From: JAOPZW01 sp963707695
GTDB taxonomy: Bacteria; Actinomycetota; Thermoleophilia; Solirubrobacterales; Solirubrobacteraceae
NCBI GenBank assembly: GCA_963707695.1
Contig: CAVPQY010000004.1
Coordinates: 1,116,001-1,180,000 of the forward strand
Direction of reading: 5' to 3'
DNA length: 64,000 bases
Each line of letters begins with the position of its first letter. Position 1 is the first letter of the stretch. The notes under the pieces were generated by a model. The model saw nothing but the letters and a program-made list of their open reading frames with translations, did no database searches and was not told the origin of the DNA. Below are positions 7,956-14,912 of the stretch, one piece after another. The position numbers and the translations under genes are program-made.

Positions 7956-8732
7956 GCCCGCGCGCGCCTGGTCGTTGCGCTCGTGCAGGAGCTTCAGCCC
8001 CGTGAGCGTGAGGAGGTCGTCGACCTCGTCGATGACGTGCGTGTGCGGGACGATGTGGCCCGCGAGACCGCCCGTGGCGATGACGCGCGCCGGGGCGCCG
8101 ATCTCGTCCTTCAGACGGGCGACGATCCCGTCGACCTGACCGGCGTAGCCGAAGAGGACGCCCGAGCGGATCGCCTCGACGGTCGACTTGCCCAGGACCG
8201 ACCGCGGCGGGAGCAGGTCGACCTTGGGCAGCTTCGCGCCACGCTCGGTCAGCGCCTCGAGCGAGACCTCCACGCCGGGGGCGATGACGCCGCCGACGTA
8301 CTCGCCGGCCGCCGAGACGACGTCGTAGTTCACCGCGGTCCCGAAGTCGACGCTGATGACGGGGCCGCCGGCCTTGTCGTAGGCGGCGATGGCGTTGACG
8401 AGCCGGTCGGCGCCGAGCTCGCGCGGGTTGTCGATCCGGATCGGCATCCCCGTCCTCAGGCCGGGGCCGACGGCGAGCATCTGGTGGCCCAGGTAGCGGT
8501 CCGCCATCGCGCGCCACTCGGGCTCGAGCTGCGGCACGGTCGAGGAGACGATCGACGCGGCGAGGTCGGCCAGGCCGACGCCGCGCAGCTCGAGCAGGCC
8601 GCGCAGGCGGGCGCCGAGCTCGTCGGCGGTGGACACGCGGACGGTCGCGAAGCGCCAGTGCTCGACGAGCTCGTCGCCCAGGTACGTCCCGAAGTGGGTC
8701 TGGGTGTTCCCGACGTCGACGACGAGCAGCAA
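7953..8732 (-). CDS. coaX: Type III pantothenate kinase
   Basis: 259 aa ASKHA-fold kinase for the first step of CoA synthesis (pantothenate to 4'-phosphopantothenate). It shows the phosphate-1 motif DVGNTQTHFG at the N-terminus, GADRLVNAIAAYDKAG with the catalytic Asp, VISVDFGTAVNYDVV, and GGVIAPGVEVSLEAL. TTG 8732 is preferred: it gives the standard N-terminus MLLVVDVGNT, and the in-frame ATG at 8747 falls inside the TATGCT -10 (8743-8748). The promoter is shared back-to-back with the GST-like gene. Gene order coaX-dus-greA-lysS-clpC is conserved in related actinobacteria. Confidence 0.93.
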   Translation of the reverse strand: MLLVVDVGNTQTHFGTYLGDELVEHWRFATVRVSTADELGARLRGLLELRGVGLADLAASIVSSTVPQLEPEWRAMADRYLGHQMLAVGPGLRTGMPIRIDNPRELGADRLVNAIAAYDKAGGPVISVDFGTAVNYDVVSAAGEYVGGVIAPGVEVSLEALTERGAKLPKVDLLPPRSVLGKSTVEAIRSGVLFGYAGQVDGIVARLKDEIGAPARVIATGGLAGHIVPHTHVIDEVDDLLTLTGLKLLHERNDQARAG

Positions 8733-8742
8733 GGTGGCGCGG

Positions 8743-8752
8743 AGCATAGGGT
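8743..8752. promoter_or_regulatory. Divergent overlapping -10 element (coaX / GST-like gene)
   Basis: AGCATAGGGT. The plus strand reads TAGGGT (8747-8752), 7 nt before ATG 8760; the minus strand reads TATGCT (8748-8743), 10 nt before TTG 8732. The two hexamers share the central TA, so RNA polymerase could initiate in either direction from one site. Confidence 0.55.
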
Positions 8753-8759
8753 CCGCGGC

Positions 8760-9563
8760 ATGCCCACCACGCTCTACGTCGTCCACGGCTCGCACCCCTG
8801 CGCGGCCGTCGAGCGCGCCTTCGCGCTGAAGGGCGTCCCCTACCGGCGGGTGGAGCTGCCGCCGCCCGTGCACGCCGCGGTGCAGCGCGTGCGGTTCGGC
8901 GCGCGCACGGTCCCGGCGCTGCGCCTGGAGGACGGGCGCAAGGTCGTGGGGTCGCGGGCGATCCTGCGCGTCGCCGACGAGCTGGCGCCCGAGCCGCCGC
9001 TGCTGCCGGCCGACCCGGACGCGCGCGCGGCGGTCGAGGCGGCCGACGCCTGGGGGGACGAGGTCTGGCAGGCCGTGGCCCGGCGCCTGCTGTGGTCGTC
9101 CTTCCGACGCAGCCCGCGCGCGATGGCCTCCTTCCAGGAGGGCTCGAGCCTGCCGCCCTTCCCGATGCCCGTCCTGCTGGCGATCGCGCCCGTCGTCACC
9201 CGCGTCGAGTCCGGCCTGAACGCCGCGACCGACGACGCCGTGCGCGCCGACCTGCGCGCCCTGGCCGGCCACCTGGACCGGATCGACGCCTGGCTGGCCG
9301 ACGGCACGCTGGGCACCGACCCGGAGGCGCCGAACGCCGCCGACCTCCAGATCGGCGCCACCTCGCGGCTGCTGCTGACGATCGGCGACGTGCTCCCGGC
9401 CTTCGACGGGCGCGCGGCGCGCGCGCACGCATACGCGCACTTCCCGGACTTCAGCGGGTCGGTGCCGCCCGGCGCGCTGCCGGCGCCGTGGCTGGCCGAG
9501 GCCCGCGCGGCGGCGGCCGCCCGCGACGCCGGCGCGGCCGGCGCCGCCGGCGCGGCCTCCTAG
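8760..9563 (+). CDS. Glutathione S-transferase-like protein
   Basis: 267 aa. The N-terminal ~75 residues look like a thioredoxin-fold GST domain: LYVVHGSHPCAAVERAFALK with Cys14 in the active-site position, a VPALRLEDG turn with the expected cis-Pro, and GSRAIL. The rest is an all-helical GST-C-like domain containing DLQIGATSRLLLTI. The C-terminus ends in an Ala/Gly-rich tail. Actinobacteria mostly use mycothiol, so the thiol partner is unknown. It is transcribed divergently from coaX from an overlapping -10, and its TAG stop shares a CTAG with the convergent hydrolase. The family is clear; the function is not. Confidence 0.75.
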   Translation: MPTTLYVVHGSHPCAAVERAFALKGVPYRRVELPPPVHAAVQRVRFGARTVPALRLEDGRKVVGSRAILRVADELAPEPPLLPADPDARAAVEAADAWGDEVWQAVARRLLWSSFRRSPRAMASFQEGSSLPPFPMPVLLAIAPVVTRVESGLNAATDDAVRADLRALAGHLDRIDAWLADGTLGTDPEAPNAADLQIGATSRLLLTIGDVLPAFDGRAARAHAYAHFPDFSGSVPPGALPAPWLAEARAAAAARDAGAAGAAGAAS

Positions 9564-10411
9564 GCCGCCGCGCGCGACCGCTCGGCGACGAGGCCGGCGA
9601 CGAGCTCGGCCACGCGCGCGGGCTGGTCGACCGGGACGAACGCCCCGGCGCCGGCGACGAGCTCGAAGCGGGCGCCCAGGAGCTGCGCGAGGCGCCGCCC
9701 GTCGGCGACCGGGAAGACGCGATCGCGGGCGCCCCAGGCCACGAGCGCCGGGCGGTCGAAGCCCACGAGCCGCTCGGCGGCGCGCCGGGTGACCTCGGGG
9801 CGCATCGCGCGCAGCAGGGTCGTCAGGTCGCGGCGGATCGCCGGGTCCTCCTGCCCAGGGGCGATCCAGTCGGCGGTGAGCTCGTCCGGGAGCGGGTCGA
9901 CCGTCAGGAGGCCGAAGCCGAGCGGCGACCGTCGCACCGCGGCGAAGCGCATCGGCGCCGCCAGGGCTCGCAGCAGACCCGGGACGTGGGCGGACCAGGC
10001 CAGCGGCCGGAACATCGGCGGCGGGCAGTGGTCGAAGGCGTCGCAGGAGGTCAGGACGAGCCGCCCGAGCCGCGGCGGTCGCTGCGCCGCGACGAGCTGA
10101 CTGATCGCCCCGCCGGTGTCGTTGCCTACGAGCGTGACGTCGTCGAGGTCGAGCGCGTCGAGCAGCGCGAGGACGATCCCGGCCACGCCGTCGGGCGTGG
10201 CCGCCGAGGGGTCGCGCAGGGGCAGGCGGTGGGAGCCGAGCGGCAGGTCGGGCACGACGCAGCGGTGCTCCGGCGCCAGCGCGTCGACGACGCCGCTCCA
10301 GAGGCGCCCGTCGACGAGCGCCCCGTGGAGGAGCACCACGACGGGGCCGTCACCCCCGGTGTCGAGGACGCGCAGCGGTCCGGTGGGGAGGTCGATCGTG
10401 GTGGGCGGCAT
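9560..10411 (-). CDS. Alpha/beta hydrolase with Asp nucleophile (dehalogenase/epoxide hydrolase-like)
   Basis: 283 aa alpha/beta-hydrolase. The oxyanion strand is VVVLLHGALVDGRLW (~25-38). The nucleophile elbow reads VGNDTGGA, placing Asp98 where serine hydrolases have Ser, as in haloalkane dehalogenases and epoxide hydrolases. The acid region is WGARDRVFP. Where a catalytic His is normally found (GAGHF) the sequence is GAGAFVPVDQP, so the general base appears to be missing. ATG 10411 was chosen because CAGGAGGCC lies just upstream; an upstream in-frame ATG would put the coding region across the operator. A 47-nt palindrome (10439-10485) precedes the gene. Confidence 0.8.
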   Translation of the reverse strand: MPPTTIDLPTGPLRVLDTGGDGPVVVLLHGALVDGRLWSGVVDALAPEHRCVVPDLPLGSHRLPLRDPSAATPDGVAGIVLALLDALDLDDVTLVGNDTGGAISQLVAAQRPPRLGRLVLTSCDAFDHCPPPMFRPLAWSAHVPGLLRALAAPMRFAAVRRSPLGFGLLTVDPLPDELTADWIAPGQEDPAIRRDLTTLLRAMRPEVTRRAAERLVGFDRPALVAWGARDRVFPVADGRRLAQLLGARFELVAGAGAFVPVDQPARVAELVAGLVAERSRAAA

Positions 10412-10438
10412 GCTTGAGGCCTCCTGGGTGGTCGCGGA

Positions 10439-10485
10439 AGTTCCGTACTGGCTGCATGTATCTTCCATGCAGACTGCACGGAAGT
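10439..10485. promoter_or_regulatory. Large imperfect palindromic operator before the hydrolase gene
   Basis: Two 20-nt arms (10439-10458 and 10466-10485) around a 7-nt spacer; 15 of 20 positions are symmetrical, and the inner 7 bp (CTGCATG/CATGCAG) are perfect. The site is AT-richer than its surroundings, lies 28-74 nt upstream of the start, and its end touches the folK stop. Probably bound by a dimeric or tetrameric repressor; no regulator gene is adjacent. Confidence 0.6.
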
Positions 10486-11024
10486 CAACCGGCCGGTCCG
10501 GGCAGGCGCAGCGGCCGGCCCGCGCGGCGCACGCCCTCCTCGAGGCCGAGCACGGCGAGGCGGTCGGCCAGCCGCGTCCCGTCGGGCGTGGCGAGCCCGA
10601 GGTCGAGCTCGAGCAGCGGGATGAGCACGAAGCGCCGCTGCGTGACCTGCCCGTGGGGCAGCGTGAGGCGCTCGGAGCGGTGCTCCTGGTCCCCGAGGAG
10701 CAGGAGGTCCACGTCGATCGGGCGCGGGCCGTGCCGGACGTAACCCGGGTGGGCGGCGTCGGTCTCCCGGCCCCGGGCCCGCTCGACCGCCTTGCACGCG
10801 TCGAGCAGCGCCTCGGGGTCGAGCTCGGTCGCGATCCGGACGCACGCGTTGAGGAACGCGGGCTGGTCGGGGACCTCGCCCACCGGGTCGGTGTCGTACG
10901 TCGACGACGAGGCCAGGACGCGCACGCCGTGGGCCGGGAGCAGGTCCACGGCGGCCTGCAGCTGCTCGCGCCGGTCGCCGACGTTCGAGCCGAGGCCCAG
11001 GTAGCCGGTGGCCGGGCCGCTCAC
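10485..11024 (-). CDS. folK: 2-amino-4-hydroxy-6-hydroxymethyldihydropteridine pyrophosphokinase
   Basis: 179 aa, normal length for HPPK. It begins ATGYLGLGSNVGDRREQL and carries GEVPDQPAFLNACVRI and the signature RHGPRPIDVDLLLLGD with the Mg-binding Asp pair. It transfers pyrophosphate from ATP to 6-hydroxymethyl-dihydropterin, giving the substrate of FolP. GTG 11024 forms a GTGA overlap with the upstream thioesterase stop. It is the last gene of the folP-folB-thioesterase-folK unit. Confidence 0.94.
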   Translation of the reverse strand: MSGPATGYLGLGSNVGDRREQLQAAVDLLPAHGVRVLASSSTYDTDPVGEVPDQPAFLNACVRIATELDPEALLDACKAVERARGRETDAAHPGYVRHGPRPIDVDLLLLGDQEHRSERLTLPHGQVTQRRFVLIPLLELDLGLATPDGTRLADRLAVLGLEEGVRRAGRPLRLPGPAG

Positions 11025-11878
11025 GCCGCGGCTCCGCCGAACGGGAAGAGCAGGGCCAGCTGGCGGCTCTGGGCGAGGAGCGTCCCGTCCGGCGACCACA
11101 GCGCGCCGTCCTCCTCGAAGAAGCCGCCCGCCGACGTCGAGGAGGTGAAGCGCGCCAGGACCGGCGCGCCGGGGTCGAGCGCCGCGGCGATGCCGTCCCC
11201 ACCCACCCGGAAGTGGACCGTGAGGTCGATCGTCGGCGCCGCGACCGGCGTCGTCAGGCGGGGGAAGGGCGCCGGGAGCCACGCGTCGGCGTAGAAGGCC
11301 AGGAGCGGCGCGTCCGGGACGACGGGCTCGGCGACGCGCAGCCAGCCGCCGGTGAGCGCCTCGTCCGCGCCCGTGAAGGGCCGCCCGCCGAAGACCGGGC
11401 GCAGGCTCAGGCGGTGGGTGATCGGCGGCGCGCCCGGGTGGAGCGGCCACGGGTCGAGCTCCTCGGGCGGCGGCGCCGGCGGGGGCGGCTGCGCCCAGTC
11501 CTCGGCCGCCGCGAAGTCGCGCGACAGCGCGGCCAGGGCGACGACGCACGGCCGTCCGCCCTGGAGCAGGCGCGCGGACAGCGCGGTCACCGACCGGCCC
11601 TCGCGCTCGACGACGACCTCGATCCGCACCGGCCCGTCGGTGGGCGGGCGCAGGTAGTGGCAGGTCAGCGAGCGCGGATGGCGTGACGGATCGCCGGCCT
11701 CCGCCTGCATCGCGCGCAGGACGATCGCGGCGAGGTAGCCGCCGTTGGGGCCGCGCGGCGCCGACCACGCCGTCGAGCAGACGGCCTCGTAGGCGCCATC
11801 CTGCCCGTCGCCCGCCGGCGCGACCGCGGTGGCCGCGGCGAAGTCCGCGGCCGCTCCTAGTCCCGCCGCTGTCGCCAC
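11021..11878 (-). CDS. Acyl-CoA thioesterase-like (double hotdog) protein
   Basis: 285 aa. A hotdog-type N-terminal half is marked by SAPRGPNGGYLAAIVLRAM and HYLRPPTDGPVRIEVVVEREGRS. A second half carries FYADAWLPAPF, APTIDLTVHFR and a C-terminal LAQSRQLALLF typical of TesB-like thioesterases. A long Pro-rich linker joins the halves. GTG 11878 is the only sensible start; it lies 22 nt inside the end of folB, so translation is coupled. Such enzymes hydrolyse acyl-CoA. Its place between folB and folK is unexpected and has no obvious folate role; it may simply ride on the operon. Confidence 0.75.
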   Translation of the reverse strand: MATAAGLGAAADFAAATAVAPAGDGQDGAYEAVCSTAWSAPRGPNGGYLAAIVLRAMQAEAGDPSRHPRSLTCHYLRPPTDGPVRIEVVVEREGRSVTALSARLLQGGRPCVVALAALSRDFAAAEDWAQPPPPAPPPEELDPWPLHPGAPPITHRLSLRPVFGGRPFTGADEALTGGWLRVAEPVVPDAPLLAFYADAWLPAPFPRLTTPVAAPTIDLTVHFRVGGDGIAAALDPGAPVLARFTSSTSAGGFFEEDGALWSPDGTLLAQSRQLALLFPFGGAAA

Positions 11879-12300
11879 ACCTCGACCGAGACGGACTCCA
11901 CCGGCAGCGGGATCGGCGGCTCGGGCTTCGTCGCCTTGACCCAGACCTCCTCGGCCTCGAAGTCCTCCAGCAGGCGGTCGGCGACGGCCGAGCACAGCCG
12001 CTCCAGCGTGCGGTAGGAGCGCTGCTGGGCGACGAGCGCGACCCGCTCGCAGACGGCCCCGTAGTCGACGGTGTGCTCGACGAGGTCGGTCACCGTCGCG
12101 TCGGCCTCCCCGACCTCCAGGCGGAGGTCCAGGACGAGGCGCTGGCCCACCTCGCGCTCGGCCGCGGAGACGCCGTGGTGGGTGTAGAGCGAGAGGCCCG
12201 TGACCTCGACCGTGACCTCGGTCTGGGGGCCGTCCTCCTCGTCGTCGTCGGCGTCGAAGTCGAACTCGTCCTCGGGCTCGTCGTCGCGGTCGGCCGTCAT
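11857..12300 (-). CDS. folB: Dihydroneopterin aldolase
   Basis: 147 aa. The FolB core (~28-147) contains VTGLSLYTHHGVSAAEREVGQ, HTVDYGAVCERV and RLLEDFEAEEVWVKATKPEPPI. It cleaves dihydroneopterin to 6-hydroxymethyl-dihydropterin and glycolaldehyde. The first ~25 residues are an unusual highly acidic extension (DDEPEDEFDFDADDDEEDG) not part of the normal fold. ATG 12300 overlaps the folP stop as ATGA, and the downstream thioesterase starts inside its last codons. Confidence 0.92.
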   Translation of the reverse strand: MTADRDDEPEDEFDFDADDDEEDGPQTEVTVEVTGLSLYTHHGVSAAEREVGQRLVLDLRLEVGEADATVTDLVEHTVDYGAVCERVALVAQQRSYRTLERLCSAVADRLLEDFEAEEVWVKATKPEPPIPLPVESVSVEVWRQRRD

Positions 12301-13106
12301 GGGCGGCGGACCGTAGCAGCCGCCACCGCGAGCGCATCGGCGGTCGCCGCCACGTCGTGGACCCGGAAGACCCGGGCCCCGCGCTCGAAGCCGAGGACCG
12401 ACGTGGCGACCGTCGCGGCGACCCGGTCGTGGGGGTCCTCGCGACCTGTCAGCCGCCCCAGGAACGACTTGCGCGAGGCGCCCAGGACGACGGGGAAGCC
12501 GAGCGTCGCGAGCTCGTCGAGGCGCCGGAGGAGCTCCAGGTTGTGCTCGAGCGTCTTGCCGAACCCGATCCCGGGGTCGACGTGGATGCGGGCCGGGTCG
12601 ACGCCGGCGGCCAGCGCGTGCTCGACGCGCTCGGCCAGGAAGGCGCGGACGTCGCCGACCACGTCGCCGTAGCGGGGGTCGCGCTGCATCGTGCGGGGCT
12701 CGCCGAGCATGTGCATGAGGCAGACGTCGCAGCCGGCGGCTGCGACGAGCGCCGCCATCCCCGGGTCGTGGCGCAGGGCGGTGACGTCGTTGACGTACGT
12801 CGCGCCGGCCTCCAGGGCCCGGGCCGCGACCGCGGCCTTCATCGTGTCGACCGAGACCTGCGCGGCGCCGTCGCGGGCCAGCGCGGCGACGACGGGCACG
12901 ACCCGGGCGAGCTCCTCGTCGACCGGGACCGGGTCGGCGCCGGGGCGCGTGGACTCGCCGCCGACGTCCAGGATGGCCGCGCCCTGGGCGACGAGCTCGC
13001 GGCCGTGGGCGACGGCCGCGTCGCCGTCGAACCACTCGCCGCCGTCGGAGAACGAGTCGGGCGTCACGTTGAGGATGCCCATGACCCGGTAGGGGGGCGC
13101 CTGCAC
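12297..13106 (-). CDS. folP: Dihydropteroate synthase
   Basis: 269 aa. Signature regions: MGILNVTPDSFSDGG (~9-23), DVGGESTRPGA (pterin/pyrophosphate loop), VSVDTMKAAVA, NDVTAL, HVDPGIGFGKTLEHN and GASRKSFLGRLTG. It condenses p-aminobenzoate with the pterin pyrophosphate made by FolK and is the sulfonamide target. GTG 13106 is chosen over the internal ATG because TAGAGT (13114-13119) lies 7 nt upstream, as in other leaderless genes here. It heads folP-folB-thioesterase-folK; folE is not in this window. Confidence 0.95.
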   Translation of the reverse strand: MQAPPYRVMGILNVTPDSFSDGGEWFDGDAAVAHGRELVAQGAAILDVGGESTRPGADPVPVDEELARVVPVVAALARDGAAQVSVDTMKAAVAARALEAGATYVNDVTALRHDPGMAALVAAAGCDVCLMHMLGEPRTMQRDPRYGDVVGDVRAFLAERVEHALAAGVDPARIHVDPGIGFGKTLEHNLELLRRLDELATLGFPVVLGASRKSFLGRLTGREDPHDRVAATVATSVLGFERGARVFRVHDVAATADALAVAAATVRRP

Positions 13107-13113
13107 CGGGCGG

Positions 13114-13119
13114 ACTCTA
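13114..13119 (-). promoter_or_regulatory. -10 of the folate operon
   Basis: TAGAGT on the minus strand, 7 nt before the GTG of folP with no ribosome-binding site between. This implies a leaderless message and decides the folP start. Confidence 0.55.
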
Positions 13120-13193
13120 CGAGGCGACCCCGTCCGGACCTGACGAGGCCCCTCGGTGGCCGCCGTCGGCCGGTTGCGGGAAGCTGCGGGCCT

Positions 13194-14912
13194 GTGACGG
13201 CCCCCGCGACGGCCTCCGCGCTCCCCGACGCCCTCGCGGCGCTGCGCGACGCGCTGCGCGCGGCGCCCTTCCCCGCGGAGCTGGTTCCGGGCCGCACGCC
13301 CGACGGCCCCGCTCCGGCCGCACGCCGCGAGGAGCTCGCCGGCCAGGTCGACGACTACCTGCTGCCGCGGCTGCGGGCGCTCGACGCGCCGCTGCTCATG
13401 GTCGTCGGGGGCTCGACGGGCGCGGGGAAGTCGACGCTCGTCAACTCGCTCGTCGGGGCCGTGGTCAGCCCTTCCGGCGTCCTGCGGCCCACCACGCGGG
13501 CGCCGGTCCTCGTCTGCCACCCGGACGACCTGCGCTGGTTCGAGGACGACCGCGTCCTGCCCGGGCTCAGCCGCACGTCGGGCGGCGATCCGGCGCTCGC
13601 GGCCCCTGGCTCCCTCAGGCTCGCGCCGACGCCCGCGCAGCCGCCCGGGCTCGCCCTCCTCGACGCGCCGGACATCGACTCGGTCGTCGAGGCCAACCGG
13701 GCCCTGGCGCGCCAGCTGCTGGCCGCGGCCGACGCCTGGCTCTTCGTGACGACCGCGGCCCGGTACGCCGACGCGGTCCCCTGGGACCTCCTGCGCGCCG
13801 CCCGCGAGCGCGGCACGGCGCTGAGCGTCGTCCTGGACCGGGTCGCGCCCGGGGCCGTCGCCGAGGTCCGCGGCCACCTGGGCGCGATGCTGGCCGAGCA
13901 GGGGCTCGAGGACGCCGAGCTGCTCGTCGTGCCGGAGGTCGGCCTGGAGGCGGGGCTGCTCCCGGCGACCGCCCTGGCGCCCGTGCGGGCGTGGCTCGAC
14001 GGCCTGGCCGCCGACGCGGGCGCTCGCGCCGCGCTCGTGCAGCGCACGCTGGCCGGCGCGCTCGACAGCCTCGGCGCCCGGGTCGCCGAGGTGGCGGCCG
14101 CCCTGGACGAGCAGGCGGCGACGGCCGCCGGGCTGCGGGAGGACGCCGCCCGCGCCTACGCCGCGGGCCGGGACGAGGTCGACGAGGCCGTGCGCAGCGG
14201 GGCGCTCCTGCGCGGCGAGGTGCTGGCACGCTGGCACGACGTCGTGGGGACGGGCGACGTGATGCGCGCGCTCGAGCGGGGGGTCGGCCGCCTGCGCGAC
14301 CGCGTGCGCGGCCTGCTCACCGGCCGCCCGGCCGCGGACGCCGAGCTGCGCGCCGAGGTGGAGTCGAGCGTCGACGCGGTCGTCCACGCCGCCGCGGACC
14401 GGGCCGCCGAGCGGGCCGCGGCCGCCTGGCGGCAGCGGCCCGCGGGCCGGGCGCTGCTGGCCGGGACGAGCCGCCTGGACGCCGCGTCGGCGGAGCTGCT
14501 GCCGCGGACGCGCGAGGAGGTCCGCGCCTGGCAGGGCGAGGTGTTCGAGCTCGTGCGGCGCGAGGGCGCGGGGCGCCGCGCGACGGCCCGGCTCGCCTCG
14601 CTGGGGGTCAACGGCGCCGGGCTGACCGTGATGCTCGCCGTGTTCCTCCAGACCGGCGGGCTGACCGGCGCGGAGGTCGTCGTCGCCGGCGGCACGTCCG
14701 CCCTGGGGCAGCGCGTGCTCGAGGCCGTCTTCGGCGACCAGGCCGTGCGGACGCTGGCGGCGCAGGCGCGCGAGGACCTCATGGCGCGGGTCGAGCGCCT
14801 CTTGGCCGCCGAGGAGGCCCGCTACGCGGCGCTGCTGGAGCCGGTCGCGGGCAGCGCCGCGGCCGCGGCCGACGTGCGCCGCACCGCCGACGCCGTGCGG
14901 CGCGCGCGGTGA
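13194..14912 (+). CDS. Dynamin-like / P-loop GTPase, first of a pair
   Basis: 572 aa. The G domain begins ~60 residues in with Walker A GGSTGAGKSTLVNSLVG, followed by LRPTTRAPVLVCHP (G2 region), LALLDAPDIDSV (G3, DxxD) and a region TALSVVLDRVAP in the G4 position, where the NKxD motif is not recognisable. The long Ala/Arg/Glu-rich C-terminal half is helical and contains a hydrophobic stretch NGAGLTVMLAVFLQTGGLTG that may insert in membrane. GTG 13194 is the first plausible start. It overlaps the second GTPase by GTGA. Paired GTPases of this kind occur in actinobacteria and are thought to act at membranes; the precise role is unknown. Confidence 0.75.
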   Translation: MTAPATASALPDALAALRDALRAAPFPAELVPGRTPDGPAPAARREELAGQVDDYLLPRLRALDAPLLMVVGGSTGAGKSTLVNSLVGAVVSPSGVLRPTTRAPVLVCHPDDLRWFEDDRVLPGLSRTSGGDPALAAPGSLRLAPTPAQPPGLALLDAPDIDSVVEANRALARQLLAAADAWLFVTTAARYADAVPWDLLRAARERGTALSVVLDRVAPGAVAEVRGHLGAMLAEQGLEDAELLVVPEVGLEAGLLPATALAPVRAWLDGLAADAGARAALVQRTLAGALDSLGARVAEVAAALDEQAATAAGLREDAARAYAAGRDEVDEAVRSGALLRGEVLARWHDVVGTGDVMRALERGVGRLRDRVRGLLTGRPAADAELRAEVESSVDAVVHAAADRAAERAAAAWRQRPAGRALLAGTSRLDAASAELLPRTREEVRAWQGEVFELVRREGAGRRATARLASLGVNGAGLTVMLAVFLQTGGLTGAEVVVAGGTSALGQRVLEAVFGDQAVRTLAAQAREDLMARVERLLAAEEARYAALLEPVAGSAAAAADVRRTADAVRRAR

